Below are positions 33,277 through 44,766 of a stretch of 64,000 nt of DNA, piece after piece. Positions within the stretch are counted from its first letter, which is position 1, and each line of letters begins with the position of its first letter. Below the pieces are notes generated by a model. The model was not told the origin of the DNA and did not search any database. It worked only from the letters and a program-made list of their open reading frames with translations. The position numbers and the translations under genes were made by a program. Source of the DNA: Guillardia theta CCMP2712 (Eukaryota > Cryptophyceae > Pyrenomonadales > Geminigeraceae); assembly GCF_000315625.1 (NCBI RefSeq), contig NW_005434660.1, positions 531,911-595,910 on the forward strand, given 5' to 3'.

Positions 33277-34428
33277 ATGCATTCACAATCCTCCATGAAC
33301 TCGCCTCCTTGGCTGTCTGCTAAGCATAAACGGGTCGCTCGCGACTCCTTCTTGCGACTTAAGAGTCTTCCCAGGGCATCGTCTTCCTGCTCATTGGATG
33401 GCATGGATATTGAACAATGGGATGTCACAGACTCGGATATACTCGGTGAAGGATCGCACTCAGTTGTGTTCAAGTACCAAACTCCGTCGGGGAGTATTTA
33501 CGCGGTCAAGGAACCTCGTTCCCCTGTTGGTCTAGACTCTCCCAAGTCCTCGGACTGCAGCCAACATCTCCGTCATGCCAACATCGTCAGCCACAAGGTC
33601 TTTGGATCCAAGGGGAGGACGGTGATGGAATACATCGATGGTGGTTCTGTACATGAGGTTATGGAATCCGAGGGCGCGTTTGATGAGGAGAGGACGAAAG
33701 AGGCTCTGTATGACGTGTTGCTGGGACTCTCCTATCTCCACCGCCACGGAATCGTTCACAAGGACATCAAGCCTGCCAACATACTGTATGATACCACCAC
33801 TGACAGCTACAAGCTCTGCGATTGGGTGGGAGACTGCGACCAAGTCAGCAGCGCCAATCGTGGAGTGTCTTGCCCAGTGGGGTCGCCATCGTTTTTGGCT
33901 CCTGAGGTGATCAGGACGCAGCATCACTCAGAGGCCTCGGACATCTGGGGCGTTGGTTGCACTGCCTTGAACATGCTGACTGGCAAGGTGCCTTGGGAGA
34001 AGGAAGACAACGTCTTTGCGATAATGTTCAAGGTGTCGCAGGGTCACCACCCTGAGTTTCCCTCCGACAAGATATCAGACAACATGAGAGATTTCCTCGA
34101 GCTTTGCTTCAAGGCCGATGCAGAGGAACGTCCATCTGCAGTCGAGCTCCTCAACCACCCTCTTTTCATTGTCGACGAATCGTTCAGCAGTCTGTTCCGG
34201 TTGAACGAGGACAACGAGTCAGGGACTGAGTTTGTGGATGTCATCGAATCAAAGTTCGAGGACAGCTTGAAATTCTCAGCTCCAGCTTCCAAAAGCAGAG
34301 GGAGGGTCGATGGCATCCTCGAGAGGCTTCAGGCGCAGATCATCGGCGACAAAGCTTCCAAGTGCTCGGCTAAGATTGATTCTAAGCTTGCGATGTTCTC
34401 TTCTATCCTTCGAATTTTATTGTTTTGA
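33277..34428 (+). CDS. Ser/Thr protein kinase (STE11/MAPKKK-like) with DWV in place of DFG
   Basis: A single intronless frame of 383 residues. The kinase domain spans about residues 48-275. The Gly-rich loop is ILGEGSHSVVF (56-65). The ATP-binding Lys is K78 in YAVKEP. The catalytic loop is HKDIKPANIL (161-170) with Asp163 and Asn168. The DFG triplet is replaced by DWV (182-184). The APE motif is intact (208-210), with SDIWGVGCTALNMLTGKVPW after it as in MAPK-kinase-kinases. No clear alpha-C Glu is seen between K78 and LRHANIV. Magnesium-binding Asp182 remains, so activity is possible. The N-terminal 45 residues are Ser/Arg-rich. The C-terminal ~90 residues are unique. No substrate can be inferred. 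Confidence 0.88.
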   Translation: MHSQSSMNSPPWLSAKHKRVARDSFLRLKSLPRASSSCSLDGMDIEQWDVTDSDILGEGSHSVVFKYQTPSGSIYAVKEPRSPVGLDSPKSSDCSQHLRHANIVSHKVFGSKGRTVMEYIDGGSVHEVMESEGAFDEERTKEALYDVLLGLSYLHRHGIVHKDIKPANILYDTTTDSYKLCDWVGDCDQVSSANRGVSCPVGSPSFLAPEVIRTQHHSEASDIWGVGCTALNMLTGKVPWEKEDNVFAIMFKVSQGHHPEFPSDKISDNMRDFLELCFKADAEERPSAVELLNHPLFIVDESFSSLFRLNEDNESGTEFVDVIESKFEDSLKFSAPASKSRGRVDGILERLQAQIIGDKASKCSAKIDSKLAMFSSILRILLF

Positions 34429-34455
34429 ATTTTCCCCATAAAGTCTTTTTGCATT

Positions 34456-34466
34456 CTAATAAAGCT
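34456..34466 (+). terminator. Polyadenylation signal of the kinase gene
   Basis: CTAATAAAGC about 30 nt after the kinase stop codon; AATAAA is the canonical polyadenylation hexamer. Confidence 0.5.
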
Positions 34467-34636
34467 TAAACATAACACGTCCTCGATTGTCAAGTTTCAT
34501 TCTAACCCCACATCCGATTCTTCTGCTTGCACATTTATCAGATCACCTCCTTGAGTGTTCTCGTTCTACCTTTTCTCTTGACCAATTGTGATCGTCATAC
34601 TCATACTCTTCATCGTCCCCCTCCTGCTCGCCCTCC

Positions 34637-36447
34637 CATTCAGCATCTGTACATGAGGTCAATGTTCATGCAGTCTCCCATTGTTGCTCCACCTGCAGCA
34701 GACAGGCGGCTGGCGGGCGTATTGGTTTGAAAGGTGCTGGTCAGGTCATTGATGGGAGCACCACTCTGAATCTGATTAACAACTTCTTGCATCTGTCTCA
34801 GCACATCAACAGAATTGCAAATGGCATCAAGCAAAGCTGATTAGGAGGGGCGCGATAGGACGGGACTCGTGGGGAAGGTGAGAGGGAGGTACATGGTACA
34901 AGTCCGCCATGACTTCTGATGCGTCAAAGTTGGATGTGATGTGCTGATAGGCGGCCGTTACCACATTGCGATACCTTCACCTCGTTCCAACAGTACCTGG
35001 AACTGTCGCCTCCGAGCCTCGAGCCTGATCTCGAGTTCTGACAGGAGCTGGCGAGCAACGTCAACCCGAGCCTCACGATTTGAGCTTCTCTCTCAACACT
35101 CACCTGTACACGCACGTGCCCATCGCCGCGCTTGCCAAAAGATCTGTCGCGCAGAAAGTTGTTCTTTGCCCTGCAAGTCAACCCACGGCAGGTCACCCGT
35201 CCGCCCACAGACAGTTCAACAAGGACAAGGCACCCGCGGATTTGAGTTTCTAGCCTGTCGATCTCTGACAAGAAGAACTGCCAGTCCAGGCAATCCAAGT
35301 TGGTCTCATCAGGATCCACCAGCCTCATCGTCTTCCCCTGAGCGTCGGCTTTCCGATATTCTCCGGTTATCTGGTTCTTAGTGAGGGACAAGCTTGACGG
35401 CTCGACATCGACTTGCCTTATCCTTTACCAGCTCGCCGTTCTTCTCAAGATCGCTCAGTTCGTCTGGGGTGACAGTCTCCCACATCACGGTCCAAACCAT
35501 CTCCGCATCCTGAGACTGCAGGTCACGACAATGAGTCGCAACCATGAGAACGAACAACCTTGTCCGTCACGTGCTGCCATGTAAGAGGAAGCCTTTGATC
35601 TCTCGCCAACCATCTTGCGAGCGCTACGGCATCATACCCATGCACAATACTCGCCGCGTCATCGTTGACTTTGACATCTTGCGTACAAGACGTCAACGAG
35701 CAGTCGATCTCGACCTAGCCAACCTGCTGGCAGTGGCAACTCCGAAGCCGTGGCGTTGCTGCGGTGACGTCACTCTCCTTGAAGCAACTTGAAGCATCTC
35801 CCAACCTCCCCTCGGACCCGGCTGACGATACTCGGAACCTCACAACCCGGGACGGATGGATTTCCTTGAGCTGGGACACACTGTCAGACTATCGGATGGG
35901 CAGCTGCGCGCTGACGACGCACGTGCATGCCCGTGATGGATTCTTCTTCGTTGTGACATTGTTCGTGCCTGTAAGGACCAGAGGCGATCATCGAGAGCAG
36001 GAGCAGCCATCAACATCCATACCCTCTCCCCAGGAAAACCGCGTAATCCTTCTTCGCTTGTTGAGCCGAATCTTCTTGTCTCACGTCGCTCATGCGCCTC
36101 TCGCATGCCGTCGCCATCTGCTCCGCTGAAGACGTTCGATGAGGCTCGACGATCTTGTCTCGATATGAGACCTTGCTGCTTGACCCCTCCGACATCTGAC
36201 CCTCCTGCCCCTCCTGCGCCTCCTGCGCCTCCTGCGCCTCCTGAGCACGACTGATCGATTTTGAGCAGTCTATTCCAGCAGCAGCATGAGCGCTCGAAAC
36301 GTCACTGTCATGCTTCAGGTGATCCTTCTGCTGAGATTCAGAAAGCGACACCGCCATGGCGATCGCTAGCATCTCCTCCTCCCCGAGATCTTCAACAGAT
36401 TCAAGAGGCCAGCTCATTGCAACGCCTCCCCGGTCTGGTTCCCGCAC
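34637..36447 (-). CDS. UIM-containing multi-exon protein, possible U-box-like segment
   Basis: Exon 1 (from about 36447; a likelier start is MSWPLESVEDLG) contains EEEMLAIAMAVSLSESQQ, a good ubiquitin-interacting motif, then an (EAQ)n/EGQ repeat and a basic helix. Later exons give ELKEIHPSRVVRFRV; IVHGYDAVALARWLARDQ followed by PLTWQHVTDK, which resembles the core of a U-box/modified RING; DAEMVWTVMWETVTPDELSD; NQITGEYRKADAQGK with CLDWQFFLSEIDRLETQIRG; LEIRLEARRRQFQ; HITSNFDASEVMADLYH; and a C terminus containing LLDAICNSVDVLRQMQEVVN that stops near 34637. The intron at 35416-35377 has a GC donor (AAG/GCAAGT). The role is probably ubiquitin-linked. The joins between exons 1 and 3 are not fixed. 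Confidence 0.55.
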
Positions 36448-36639
36448 GCAAGGCCACCTGCTAGATGCCTCTCACCCTTCAAGAGCAGAAAGACTTCCTC
36501 CCAGAGTCTCTCTCAGTCTCCTCCTCATCTTCCACGCTCCTCATCTCGCCTCCTTTCCGCATCGCCATGCCCCGCGTAGGCCGTGTCACCCCTTCTACGA
36601 GGGGCGCGACAGGGGGAGGGAGGAGGAGGGAGAAGGTAA

Positions 36640-37132
36640 CAGGATACCCATAATTAATTAGAGCTTTCATTATGAAATGTCGAAACATGCAGCCTTGGCC
36701 ATGAACACTGTCAACAGCTGAGCCCGGCCCGAATTTCCGGGCCCGGGCCCGCCACGAAGGTCTTCAGTCCGGTGTGCGGCGACAAAACGACCACATGTAA
36801 CGGAAATAACGTTTTGATAACCGCTATTTCCGCACGTGAGGATCAGAATCCTTGAACGCGTGCCCCACGCTTCCTCCTCCTCCTCCTCCTCCTCCTCCAC
36901 CTCCTCCCGCCTCGCTGCTGTTCCAGCCACACATCAACCTCCTCCACCTCTTCATCTGACCCTGGACCTTCCCTGTCTGTGTGTTTCCGCATCGGCCCCC
37001 TCCTGTTTCACCTTGAAAGTAGCTCCAAGACTCTTGTACCGACCTCCCTCGCTCCCCTCTCCCTTTTTCAGATCCTTGGTTCTCCCACCCAGCCACTGTA
37101 TCTCAAAAGCGCTTCCATCCCTCCACTAGAAC
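36640..37132. promoter_or_regulatory. Promoter interval of NOP58
   Basis: Contains a short GC-rich patch (36720-36760), a near-palindromic GGAAATAACG ... CGCTATTTCC segment (36800-36831), a CTC run (36870-36905) and CT-rich presumed 5' UTR up to the start codon. Confidence 0.4.
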
Positions 37133-38814
37133 ATGCTCGTCCTCTACGAAACTCCAGCGGGCTATGCGCTGTTCAAAGTCACCGACGAGAAGAAGCTCAA
37201 GGATGTAGACGACATACAGGAGGTCTTCGCGGATCCAGACAAGGCCAGCAAGGCGATGAAGCTTAAGGCATTCCAGAAGTTCGAGGACACTTCTGAGGCG
37301 CTCGTTGCAGCAACTGCTATGCTTGAGAGCAGCTTGAGCAAAGGGCTGAAGAAATTCTTGGAGAAGAACATAGTGAAGAAGGGTCTCAACGAAGAGTTGG
37401 CGGTGTACGAGACGAAGCTGGGGAAAGTGATCAAGGAGAAGCTGGAAGTCCCGTGCATCTATGATGACAAGGTGCTTGAAATCATGAGAGGTGTGAGAGC
37501 AAACCTTGAGGTGCTCCTCGGAGGCACCACCGAACAAGATCTCAAGACAATGAGGCTCGGTCTGGCTCACAGCCTCGGACGCCACAAGCTCAAGTTCAGC
37601 CCTGACAAGGTGGACACTATGGTTGTGCAAGCAATCGGCCTGCTCGACGAGCTTGACAAGGAGCTCAACACCTACGCCATGCGCGTGAGGGAGTGGTACG
37701 GATGGCACTTCCCCGAGATGGGGAAGATTGTGACCGAGAACGTGCCGTACGCCAAGGTTGTGAAGCTGATGGGCATGCGAACTAACTGCGTGAGCTGCGA
37801 TTTCTCGTCCATCCTTGACGAGGAAACAGAGCAAGAGCTGAAGGAGGCGGTGCAGATCTCCATGGGAACGGAGATCTCTGATGACGATATCAACAACATC
37901 CAGTCCCTCTGCGATCAAGTGATCCAACTCTCCGAGTACAGAGTGCAACTTTACGAGTATCTTCTCAATCGCATGCGAGCCATCGCACCCAATCTCACCA
38001 CCATGGTCGGAGAACTCGTTGGTGCTCGCCTCATCGCGCATGCTGGCTCCCTGATGAATCTTGCCAAGCATCCTGCCTCCACCGTGCAGATCTTGGGAGC
38101 AGAGAAAGCGCTGTTCAGAGCGTTGAAGAGCAAGCACGACACTCCCAAGTACGGTCTGATCTATCACGCGTCGCTCATCGGTCAAGCTGCTCCCAAGCAC
38201 AAGGGCAAGATCTCACGTGTGCTCGCGGCCAAGTGTGCGCTCTCGATCCGTGTGGACGCCCTGAGTCAAGGTGACATCCCTCAAGTCGGAGTGGAACACA
38301 GACTAGCGGTAGAGAACAGACTGAGACAACTCGAGGGAGGAACGATCACCAACCTGAGCGGCTCCGCCAAGGGAAAGCCTAACGCCAAGAAGTATGAGAG
38401 CAAGGCAGACGAAGACGGGATGGCCAAGTCATCTTCCAAGTACAACGATGCTGAAGACATGACTATGAGTGCAAAGTCGAAGAAGTCGAAGCGCAAGGCA
38501 GACAGCGACGAGGAGGAGGAGGAGGAGGTGAAGAAGAAGAAGGACAAGTCGGAGAAGAAGAAGGCCAAGAAGAAGGTGTGGCAGGCCGTTGCCCTCCTGC
38601 ATCATCTGATTTGCTTGTGTAGGAGGAATCTGAGGAGGAGGAGGAGGAGGAGGAGGAGAAACCAAAGAAGAAGAAGAAGAAGACTGAGGTACAACAACCA
38701 TAGGCTGCCCTCCCGATATTTGCTGACGTTGTGTCTTTCAAACAGGACGACGAAGGCGAGAAGAAGGACAAGAAGGATAAGAAGGACAAGAAGAAGAAGA
38801 AGAAAGACGAGTAG
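37133..38814 (+). CDS. NOP58: NOP58/Nop5, core protein of box C/D snoRNPs
   Basis: Three exons (37133-38575, 38623-38688, 38746-38814) give 525 residues. The N-terminal NOP5NT domain starts MLVLYETPAGYALFKV. A coiled coil follows, then the Nop domain with the signature APNLTTMVGELVGARLIAHA, LGAEKALFRALK and PKYGLIYHASLIGQA. The C terminus is a Lys/Glu tail split over the two small exons. NOP58 scaffolds fibrillarin, Snu13 and NOP56 on box C/D guide RNAs for 2'-O-methylation of rRNA in the nucleolus. The YHASLIGQA motif separates it from Prp31. Length and architecture match the eukaryotic NOP58 type. Very secure. Confidence 0.97.
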
Positions 38815-39146
38815 ACTTCTTGCTCGACAGTTTTCCTCCAAGTCGTCGGGTTCCACCTTGTTCCACTGGTCTCTCTCCTGATTGCTCCTCCATGAGTTGA
38901 GCTCCATCCTTTCCCCCCCCTCCCCCCCTCCCCTTTCGTGCTGTATGTGCCTCACGCTGCACCGCACGCCTGTAACACCATCACCTATTGTGAATCGCAA
39001 TATTAGCATCTCATTAGATCGATTAAACTTGAATCGCCAAATACTTCCCGGGCATGAAGCGATAACAGCAGACAAGGGAGTAGAACGAGTGAGAGGGGAC
39101 AAGGAAAAAGAGGAGGTCTTGGTTCCTAAATATAACTTCATTGTCG
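38815..39146. other. Convergent intergenic region after NOP58
   Basis: 3' flank of NOP58 and of the minus-strand PDZ gene. A C-run at 38913-38930 is the only feature. Confidence 0.5.
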
Positions 39147-40607
39147 TCATCGAAATGATCGCAGAGGATCGTAACGAGTCAACACCGCGGGTACCGTCAC
39201 TCCCTCCCTCATCACTTTGAGTGAGACTTTGGTGCCTGGAGGCCCAAGAACCAGATCGCGAGCCTGAGAAAGACGGGAGATGAAACTCAAGGGAGGACGA
39301 GATGAGTAGCGAAGAAGGAAAATCAAAGGAAAGAAGACGGAGGTACCTGGTCCGGGCTCAGGCCTTGCATCTCGACTCCGTTGACCTCTACTAGCACGTC
39401 GCCGACCCTGCAGGAGAGGCTGAGATGAAAGAGCAGAACAAAGAGTGAAGGAGGAGGCAGATAGTGGGAGACAGATCGTCGTTGCTCCCACCTGATGATT
39501 CCTGATTGCGCTGCCGGCATGTCCTGAGCGACATGGTTGACGACCAGCCGGTGAGGAGGTTTGCCGGTCACCATGACGCTGATCCCGATGCCTCCCACGT
39601 TTCTCTTAATCTTCTCTTCCGTCTCAAGCTCCTCCTTGCTCATCCTCCGAGCCTGCAGCTTCGGCTCCTGCTGCTCCTCTGAGGTCGCCAGGCTCGTGCC
39701 AAGACGAACTTGTGCTCCGCTCTTGGAAGGCTGCAGGAGGTGAGTGACGGCAACAAGAGAGAGGAAGGAGAAGAGAGACCGTGAAGGGAAAGACAATCTG
39801 TGAGGTAGTCTTGGTCGACACGATGATATCTTCCTGCGCTCTCCATCATCTCAAGCTCGTCCAGCAGTCTGCGTGTCTCACGTCCATGGCTCTCTTGCTC
39901 GACTTAGAGTGATCTTTGATGGTGCTGACGAACCCTGGAGCTGCAGCAACGTCATCTCATCCTCCCTGCTCTCCCCACTTGACCCTACGAGGATTTTGAG
40001 AGCCCTCGGCCCGAGCCTGGAGTAGAAGATGGGATGAGACTGAAGGAGGTCGAGCAAGCAGCATCACCCGACGTGTCAAAGTCGTCCTGATGTATTCTTG
40101 GTCGTAAGGGTTGTCGTCGTTCTGACCCGCACACAAGTCAATTGCCTCTCTCCTCTCCCCGTTCCTCCTACAAATCTCTTGAACGTCAGGTCGACTTTCG
40201 TCCCAGGTTTGCCCTGCCGACGGCGTCATCAGCCCTCCTTGTTCTCTCCCCCCTCTCACCTTGACGAGGTTAAACACGAAGCCGATGGACTTGCCGTACA
40301 CGTTAACGCCATCGACCTCATAGAGCACGTCCCCTTGTCGTAGCACTGCCGACATGCTGTCAGCATCGCCATGCCAGGCGTGGAGGAGGCTCCACCGTCA
40401 GAGGCCTCTGGCAGGTCGGAATCGATCGAGCGAACTTCGAGAACTCCCATGGAGTTGTAACTAACTGTGACTTGCGGTGAGATGGAGCGAGCAAGCAGCA
40501 ACCAAGACGAGAGACTGTGAGGAGAGGAAAGTGTCTCAAAAGGTTGGTGGCGGAAGCGACTCACGTTTCAGACCCAGGTTTGCCTCCTCTCCTCCTGCTC
40601 CAGCCAT
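39147..40607 (-). CDS. Protein with two PDZ-like domains
   Basis: Minus-strand exons start with MAGAGGEEANLGLK (40607). Next comes TVSYNSMGVLEVRSIDSD, a first PDZ half, continued by VLRQGDVLYEVDGVNVYGKS, GFVFNLVK and GKPGTKVDLTF. Linker exons (NDDNPYDQEYIRTTLTRR; LLDELEMMESAGRYHR) and a coil (KEELETEEKIKRN) precede a second PDZ: GGIGISVMVTGKPPHRLVVN, AAQSGIIR/VGDVLVEVNGVEMQGLSPDQ/GTKVSLKV. The stop is at 39147-39149. Both domains have the typical split of GDVL and PGTKV blocks across exons, suggesting internal duplication. PDZ domains bind C-terminal peptides. No catalytic domain or signal peptide is seen. One short junction near 40350 is unresolved. Confidence 0.7.
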
Positions 40608-40789
40608 GTCGCAGTCGACACATGACGCTGGGGTTTGGCACCATGCCAGCATTCTGACTGTGCTGACGCCGGACTAGTGACTCCCGATGATCGCTACTAC
40701 AGCACAGCCCCTCCCGCCGTGAACCGCTCCTTCAAACTCACGATGATGAGCGAGCGAGTCAAATGCTTGTCAAACTCTGATCGGCGGTC

Positions 40790-41330
40790 AGCCTCCTCAC
40801 GGTGGCAGTGGCCCGGCCTCAGCGCCGGGCTCAGTACTCCGAACTGAGTTACCCGGTGACCTGGCACCGTGGCTTCACAGAGTCAAGTTCCGAAGTTCGA
40901 GTCGAATTCCGAACCCTCAGCCGTTGGCACTGCGGCATCCCGATCCCGCGGCGATGATCGGAACCGGACTCTTCAGACTCCTCACCGTCGGGCCCGCCGG
41001 GGCGGGGCCCGCCGCCGGACCGTACCGCGTGGGATTCCTCCGACTCACTGCGGCGCAGCCCCGCCGCCCACTGGGCCGCCCGGCCGCTGAGTACGGTCCG
41101 CCGGACTGAGTCCGTCACGGTACTATCGTGACGGTCCCGCCTCCACCCGCACGGTGACAGGCCCGGCCGCTGCTGACTCCGGCGGTGACCGTCGGCGTCA
41201 TTGCCATTCGGACTCGCCGGAACTTCCGAGCCCGGCCAGTGGCGGCTTGAGACTCGTCGGACTCACTGAGTCAGGCCCCGGCGGCCGGCCGCAGTCACCC
41301 GACTCACCGGCCGCTCGATGATCTTGAATT
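40790..41330. repeat. GC-rich dispersed element, copy D
   Basis: GGCCGG/CCCGGC-rich sequence with many GACTC/GAGTC words and CCGAAGTTCGAG-type imperfect palindromes. No ACTCAAAGTTAAG unit was found here. Confidence 0.65.
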
Positions 41331-41389
41331 TAATCGAATCAGATCAGAGCATCACCTTCTTTACTATCTTTCAGCACACGATCGAGTAT

Positions 41390-42010
41390 TAGTGAGGGGT
41401 ACCTGCCGATGGGTGGGTAGTTTGGAGGGGTAGGGATAATAATGCACGGGTACCACCCTAAAGAAGTACCCCACCCTATCGAGAACCGTATGTTTGCCAA
41501 AGGGCAGAGAGTTCAATATGGCAAGTGAGGGGGAATTTTTCAAGAGATGATGAGGGTGGGTGGTGGACGAATTGGAAGGCCAGGAAGACAAAGGGGTGGG
41601 TGGGTTGATAAATGGTGGGGTGGAATAGATAGAAGTGATGCGGAGGGATGGAGAAGTGGGGTGGGGTGATAGAGGAACGAAGGGGTCCTTGTAGAGGGAT
41701 GAAGGGGGGGTAGAGTAGGGTGGGGGCAAAAAGCGGTGATCACATGCTGGCGCATCAGAATGCGGAGGGAGGGGAGGGAGGGGAGAAGATGAGATGCGAG
41801 AGGTTGTAGAGGAGACGACGATGCAGAGAGAATGGTAAGGAAGATAATGAGAGAGAAGCACTTGCTCAGAGAAGATGGTCATACTGGGAAGGGAAGGAAA
41901 ACAGAAGGCGGGAGCAAAAATAATGAGGGAAGACAAGGAGGGGCAGGGACGTAGGAAGCGAAGTGAAGGTGAGGGAGAAAAAGATGTGAAAATGAAAAAG
42001 ATACAACCAG
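41390..42010. repeat. G-rich GGGGTGGG/GGGTAGGG block then purine-rich DNA
   Basis: 41390-41720 repeats GGGTAG, GGGGTGG and GGGTACC words, and 41760-42010 is GA-rich. The long minus-strand frame across it (Pro/Ser-rich) is compositional. A small frame at 42015-42248 follows and is not convincing. Confidence 0.5.
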
Positions 42011-42340
42011 AAAAATGATGGCGGAGCATTATATAGAAGATGCTCCTGACAGGAGACATCGGAAAGAAAGAGTGTTCAAGACGCCGTCACCATTGCTGGA
42101 ATTGAATGGGCTATTGAGAACCCCGGCAGTTGCAGAGATAAACTATGAAAGAGCAAGCTGTAGAATCCAATCTGAGATTGTGATGAGGTGTTGCTTGTTT
42201 CTGCAGATGCTCGGCTCGTGCATGAACGCTGCCACGTCTGATGGCTGAGGGATCAACAGAGAGGTCCCACATGTCTCAAGGTCCCCGCGTTGCTCTTGCG
42301 AGCCCAACCCCTTCCCTGTGGCTGAATCGCCTGTACAGAT

Positions 42341-44766
42341 ATGATCGAGGTGGAAGGAAGCGGGGGGATGGAGGGATCTATGGTGGAGGATGAGGCGATT
42401 CTGTTGCTTGCTTCCCTGGCCGGGAACAAGTGCAAGAGAAGTTCTGAGGGCTGTGTCAAGACAGAAACTCAAGGCACAGACGACAGCGCAAGGAAGAACC
42501 AAGCCGTGAAAAGGAAGAGAAATGCAGAAACAGCCGCACGCGGAGCCATTCGTAAGAATAGAAATCGAGTTGAAGAGGTGAGTTGCCTCACTGCATTCAG
42601 TCATGTACCAGCCCCCCAAGTTTGAGCTTGCTAGCAGGTTGTGGCGCAGGTCAAAAGTTCCTCAGAGAGTGGGGAGGAGGAGAACACAGTTATCTTCCAG
42701 TACCTCACTCCTTCGGACCTGCGCTTGACACCAGAAGCTCTTGTTGCTACCAAGGTGCCTCATCGCCCTCATTTCGACGCAGCTGCTGACAGTGATGGAC
42801 GCGCAGGTCTCCCACTTCCGCTGCAACGTGAATGGTGGGTTGAAGCACTTTCCTTCTTCTCCTCCTCCTCGTCTCCCTCCTTTCCCTCTTCCTCCTTCAC
42901 CTCCTCCTCCTCGCCATCCTCCTCCTTCACCCCTTCCTTGACTTCCTCCTGTTTCACCTTCTCCTCTCTTCTCCCTTCACTCTCCTCGTCCTCCAGTTGA
43001 CGGCTTGCGATCAGGATGCCGGCGTGATTATCGTAGCCATACAGCGCTAGCAAGACACAGGAAGGACAAGCACAGCGAGGTAAACAGAAAGGACGTGTGT
43101 GCGTCGAGACTGAACGATGAGGCAGTGGGGGAAGCATCAAGCGCACAGCGCGAATGAAGATTGTTCTCTGCAGGCAGACTGCAAGGACGGGTGACAGCAA
43201 GCAATCTGAGTGTGGGGGTGTGACCAAGTCTGTTATGCAGTCATTGCGGTGCTGAGCATCCGTGCACTAGTGATTCAGACTGTGAGGAGACGGGAGGTAG
43301 TGATGTAGAGTCTCACTTGAAAACAGGTTCCGGCGCAATCCCGCACTGCCATGAAGGCATGGAATGGCCGCCTGACCGCAATCGAGTCTTCACGTGCCCT
43401 GAACCTTCTTGTGGTCATTCAGCTGGTCAAGTTCAGTCCTTGAGGTCTCAAATCCTTGTTAGATCGCCCTTCCGCTGTTTTCCCTCCCCTCCACCTCTTC
43501 CTTTGGTTCTCCTCCGGTGCTGCGCTCCACAACAACCCATGGCACCATCCGTTATGTTTTCATCTGCCTCTTCTCCGCCAGCTCTTGACAGCGTCATGGC
43601 TCCTTCCTTGACCTGAACAGTTTGTGCTTCCACTGATGTTCTCGTGTAACCTTCCTGTCTTTTACTTTCGGGATTGACTTTCCTCCTGAACGTTTTCTCA
43701 CACTCGCCCTCAGGTATCACTACCTGCGATCTCACGGCGACCAAGATCGATTTCGCTGTGATAGCTGTGGAAAGTGAGAGCTTTCGTTGACTTGTTTGTT
43801 ACACTTGACTAGCCTCACATTCTTTTCAGAACTTTTGCGATGAAAACAGACTTGAATCGACACGTGAGCTCCTGCTCGTTAGGATTCACTTGTGAAGTGA
43901 GGCTTTTGTCGCATCTTTCTCGCTCCCCTCACGACCTTGATTCGTCACAGTGCGGGAAGCTGCTTAGGACGGCAGAGGGTCTGGAGACACACAAAAGAAT
44001 CTTCCATCGGCAGGACGGTTTGCGATCAGAGCAACACCAACAGGACAGACATGAGGAGGAAGACGAAGGACCCAAATCAGCAACACGGGTGCATTCTCAC
44101 GCTCACCCCCACCACACGCATACAGCATCAAGCGCCTGTGCTGACAAGGAGTCGAGCAAGAGGAGCAGGCGAGTAGCGTACTGCTCATATGCAGACAAGG
44201 AGGAGGACGAGTCGGATGGAGAGGGCGAAATTCTTGCAGATCATATCCGTTTCCTGATGCCCTCGGACTTTGTGATATCTGAAGATCAGCTCTTCTCTAC
44301 CGCGTGAGACTTTGTTGATGTTCCTCATCCTGTCTTGAGCTTCTTTGTTCAGCAGCGAAGGAATCTTCACGTGCGGGTGGAAGGGCTGTCAAGCTCGATT
44401 GAAGAGCATCGCTGTATGTCTCTTCCATCTCCCTCGTCCTCCCTGACTTGTCGTGCAGATGCTTGCGAACCATCGCAAGGAGCACAGGGATTGGATCCCT
44501 TACAACCCTCGCAAGCACGTCGGAGAGAATGCGACATGCCCCTGCAGAGACTCTTCTTCTCCTCTCAGTCACACAGAGGACGAGAAGCATGTCTGCCGGC
44601 ATTCTCATGCCAAGGAGGGGCAGGAGGAGGAGGAGGCATGGCTCTCGTCGCGTCAATGCAGGTCTTGTCCCTCTGTCGCCTCTGCTGGTCGTCAGACGTT
44701 GCAGGTTCATGTGCACGCGAGTAGAGGAAGGATGCAGCGCGTCTTTCGAGGATCTTCCTCAGCTGA
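42341..44766 (+). CDS. C2H2 zinc-finger protein, multi-exon
   Basis: The N-terminal exon (42341-42577) encodes MIEVEGSGGMEGSMVEDEA and a basic segment AVKRKRNAETAARGAIRKNR. Next exons give VVAQVKSSSESGEEENTVIF and YLTPSDLRLTPEALVATK. Zinc-finger pieces follow, divided by introns: FTCPEPSCGHS (43390-43420), YHYLRSHGDQDRFRCDSCGK (43712-43771), TFAMKTDLNRH (about 43830-43863), CGKLLRTAEGLETHKRIFHR (43951-44010), a polar His-rich linker, and MLANHRKEHRDWIPYNPRKH to the stop at 44764-44766. The fingers are irregularly spaced. A nuclear DNA- or RNA-binding role is likely. Several introns (about 42780-43310, 43440-43710) are long for this window and their ends are not fixed. Confidence 0.6.

Noticed and set aside
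37103-38200. 365-codon minus-strand ORF opposite NOP58
   Set aside because: Antisense shadow of a highly conserved gene; no independent support.
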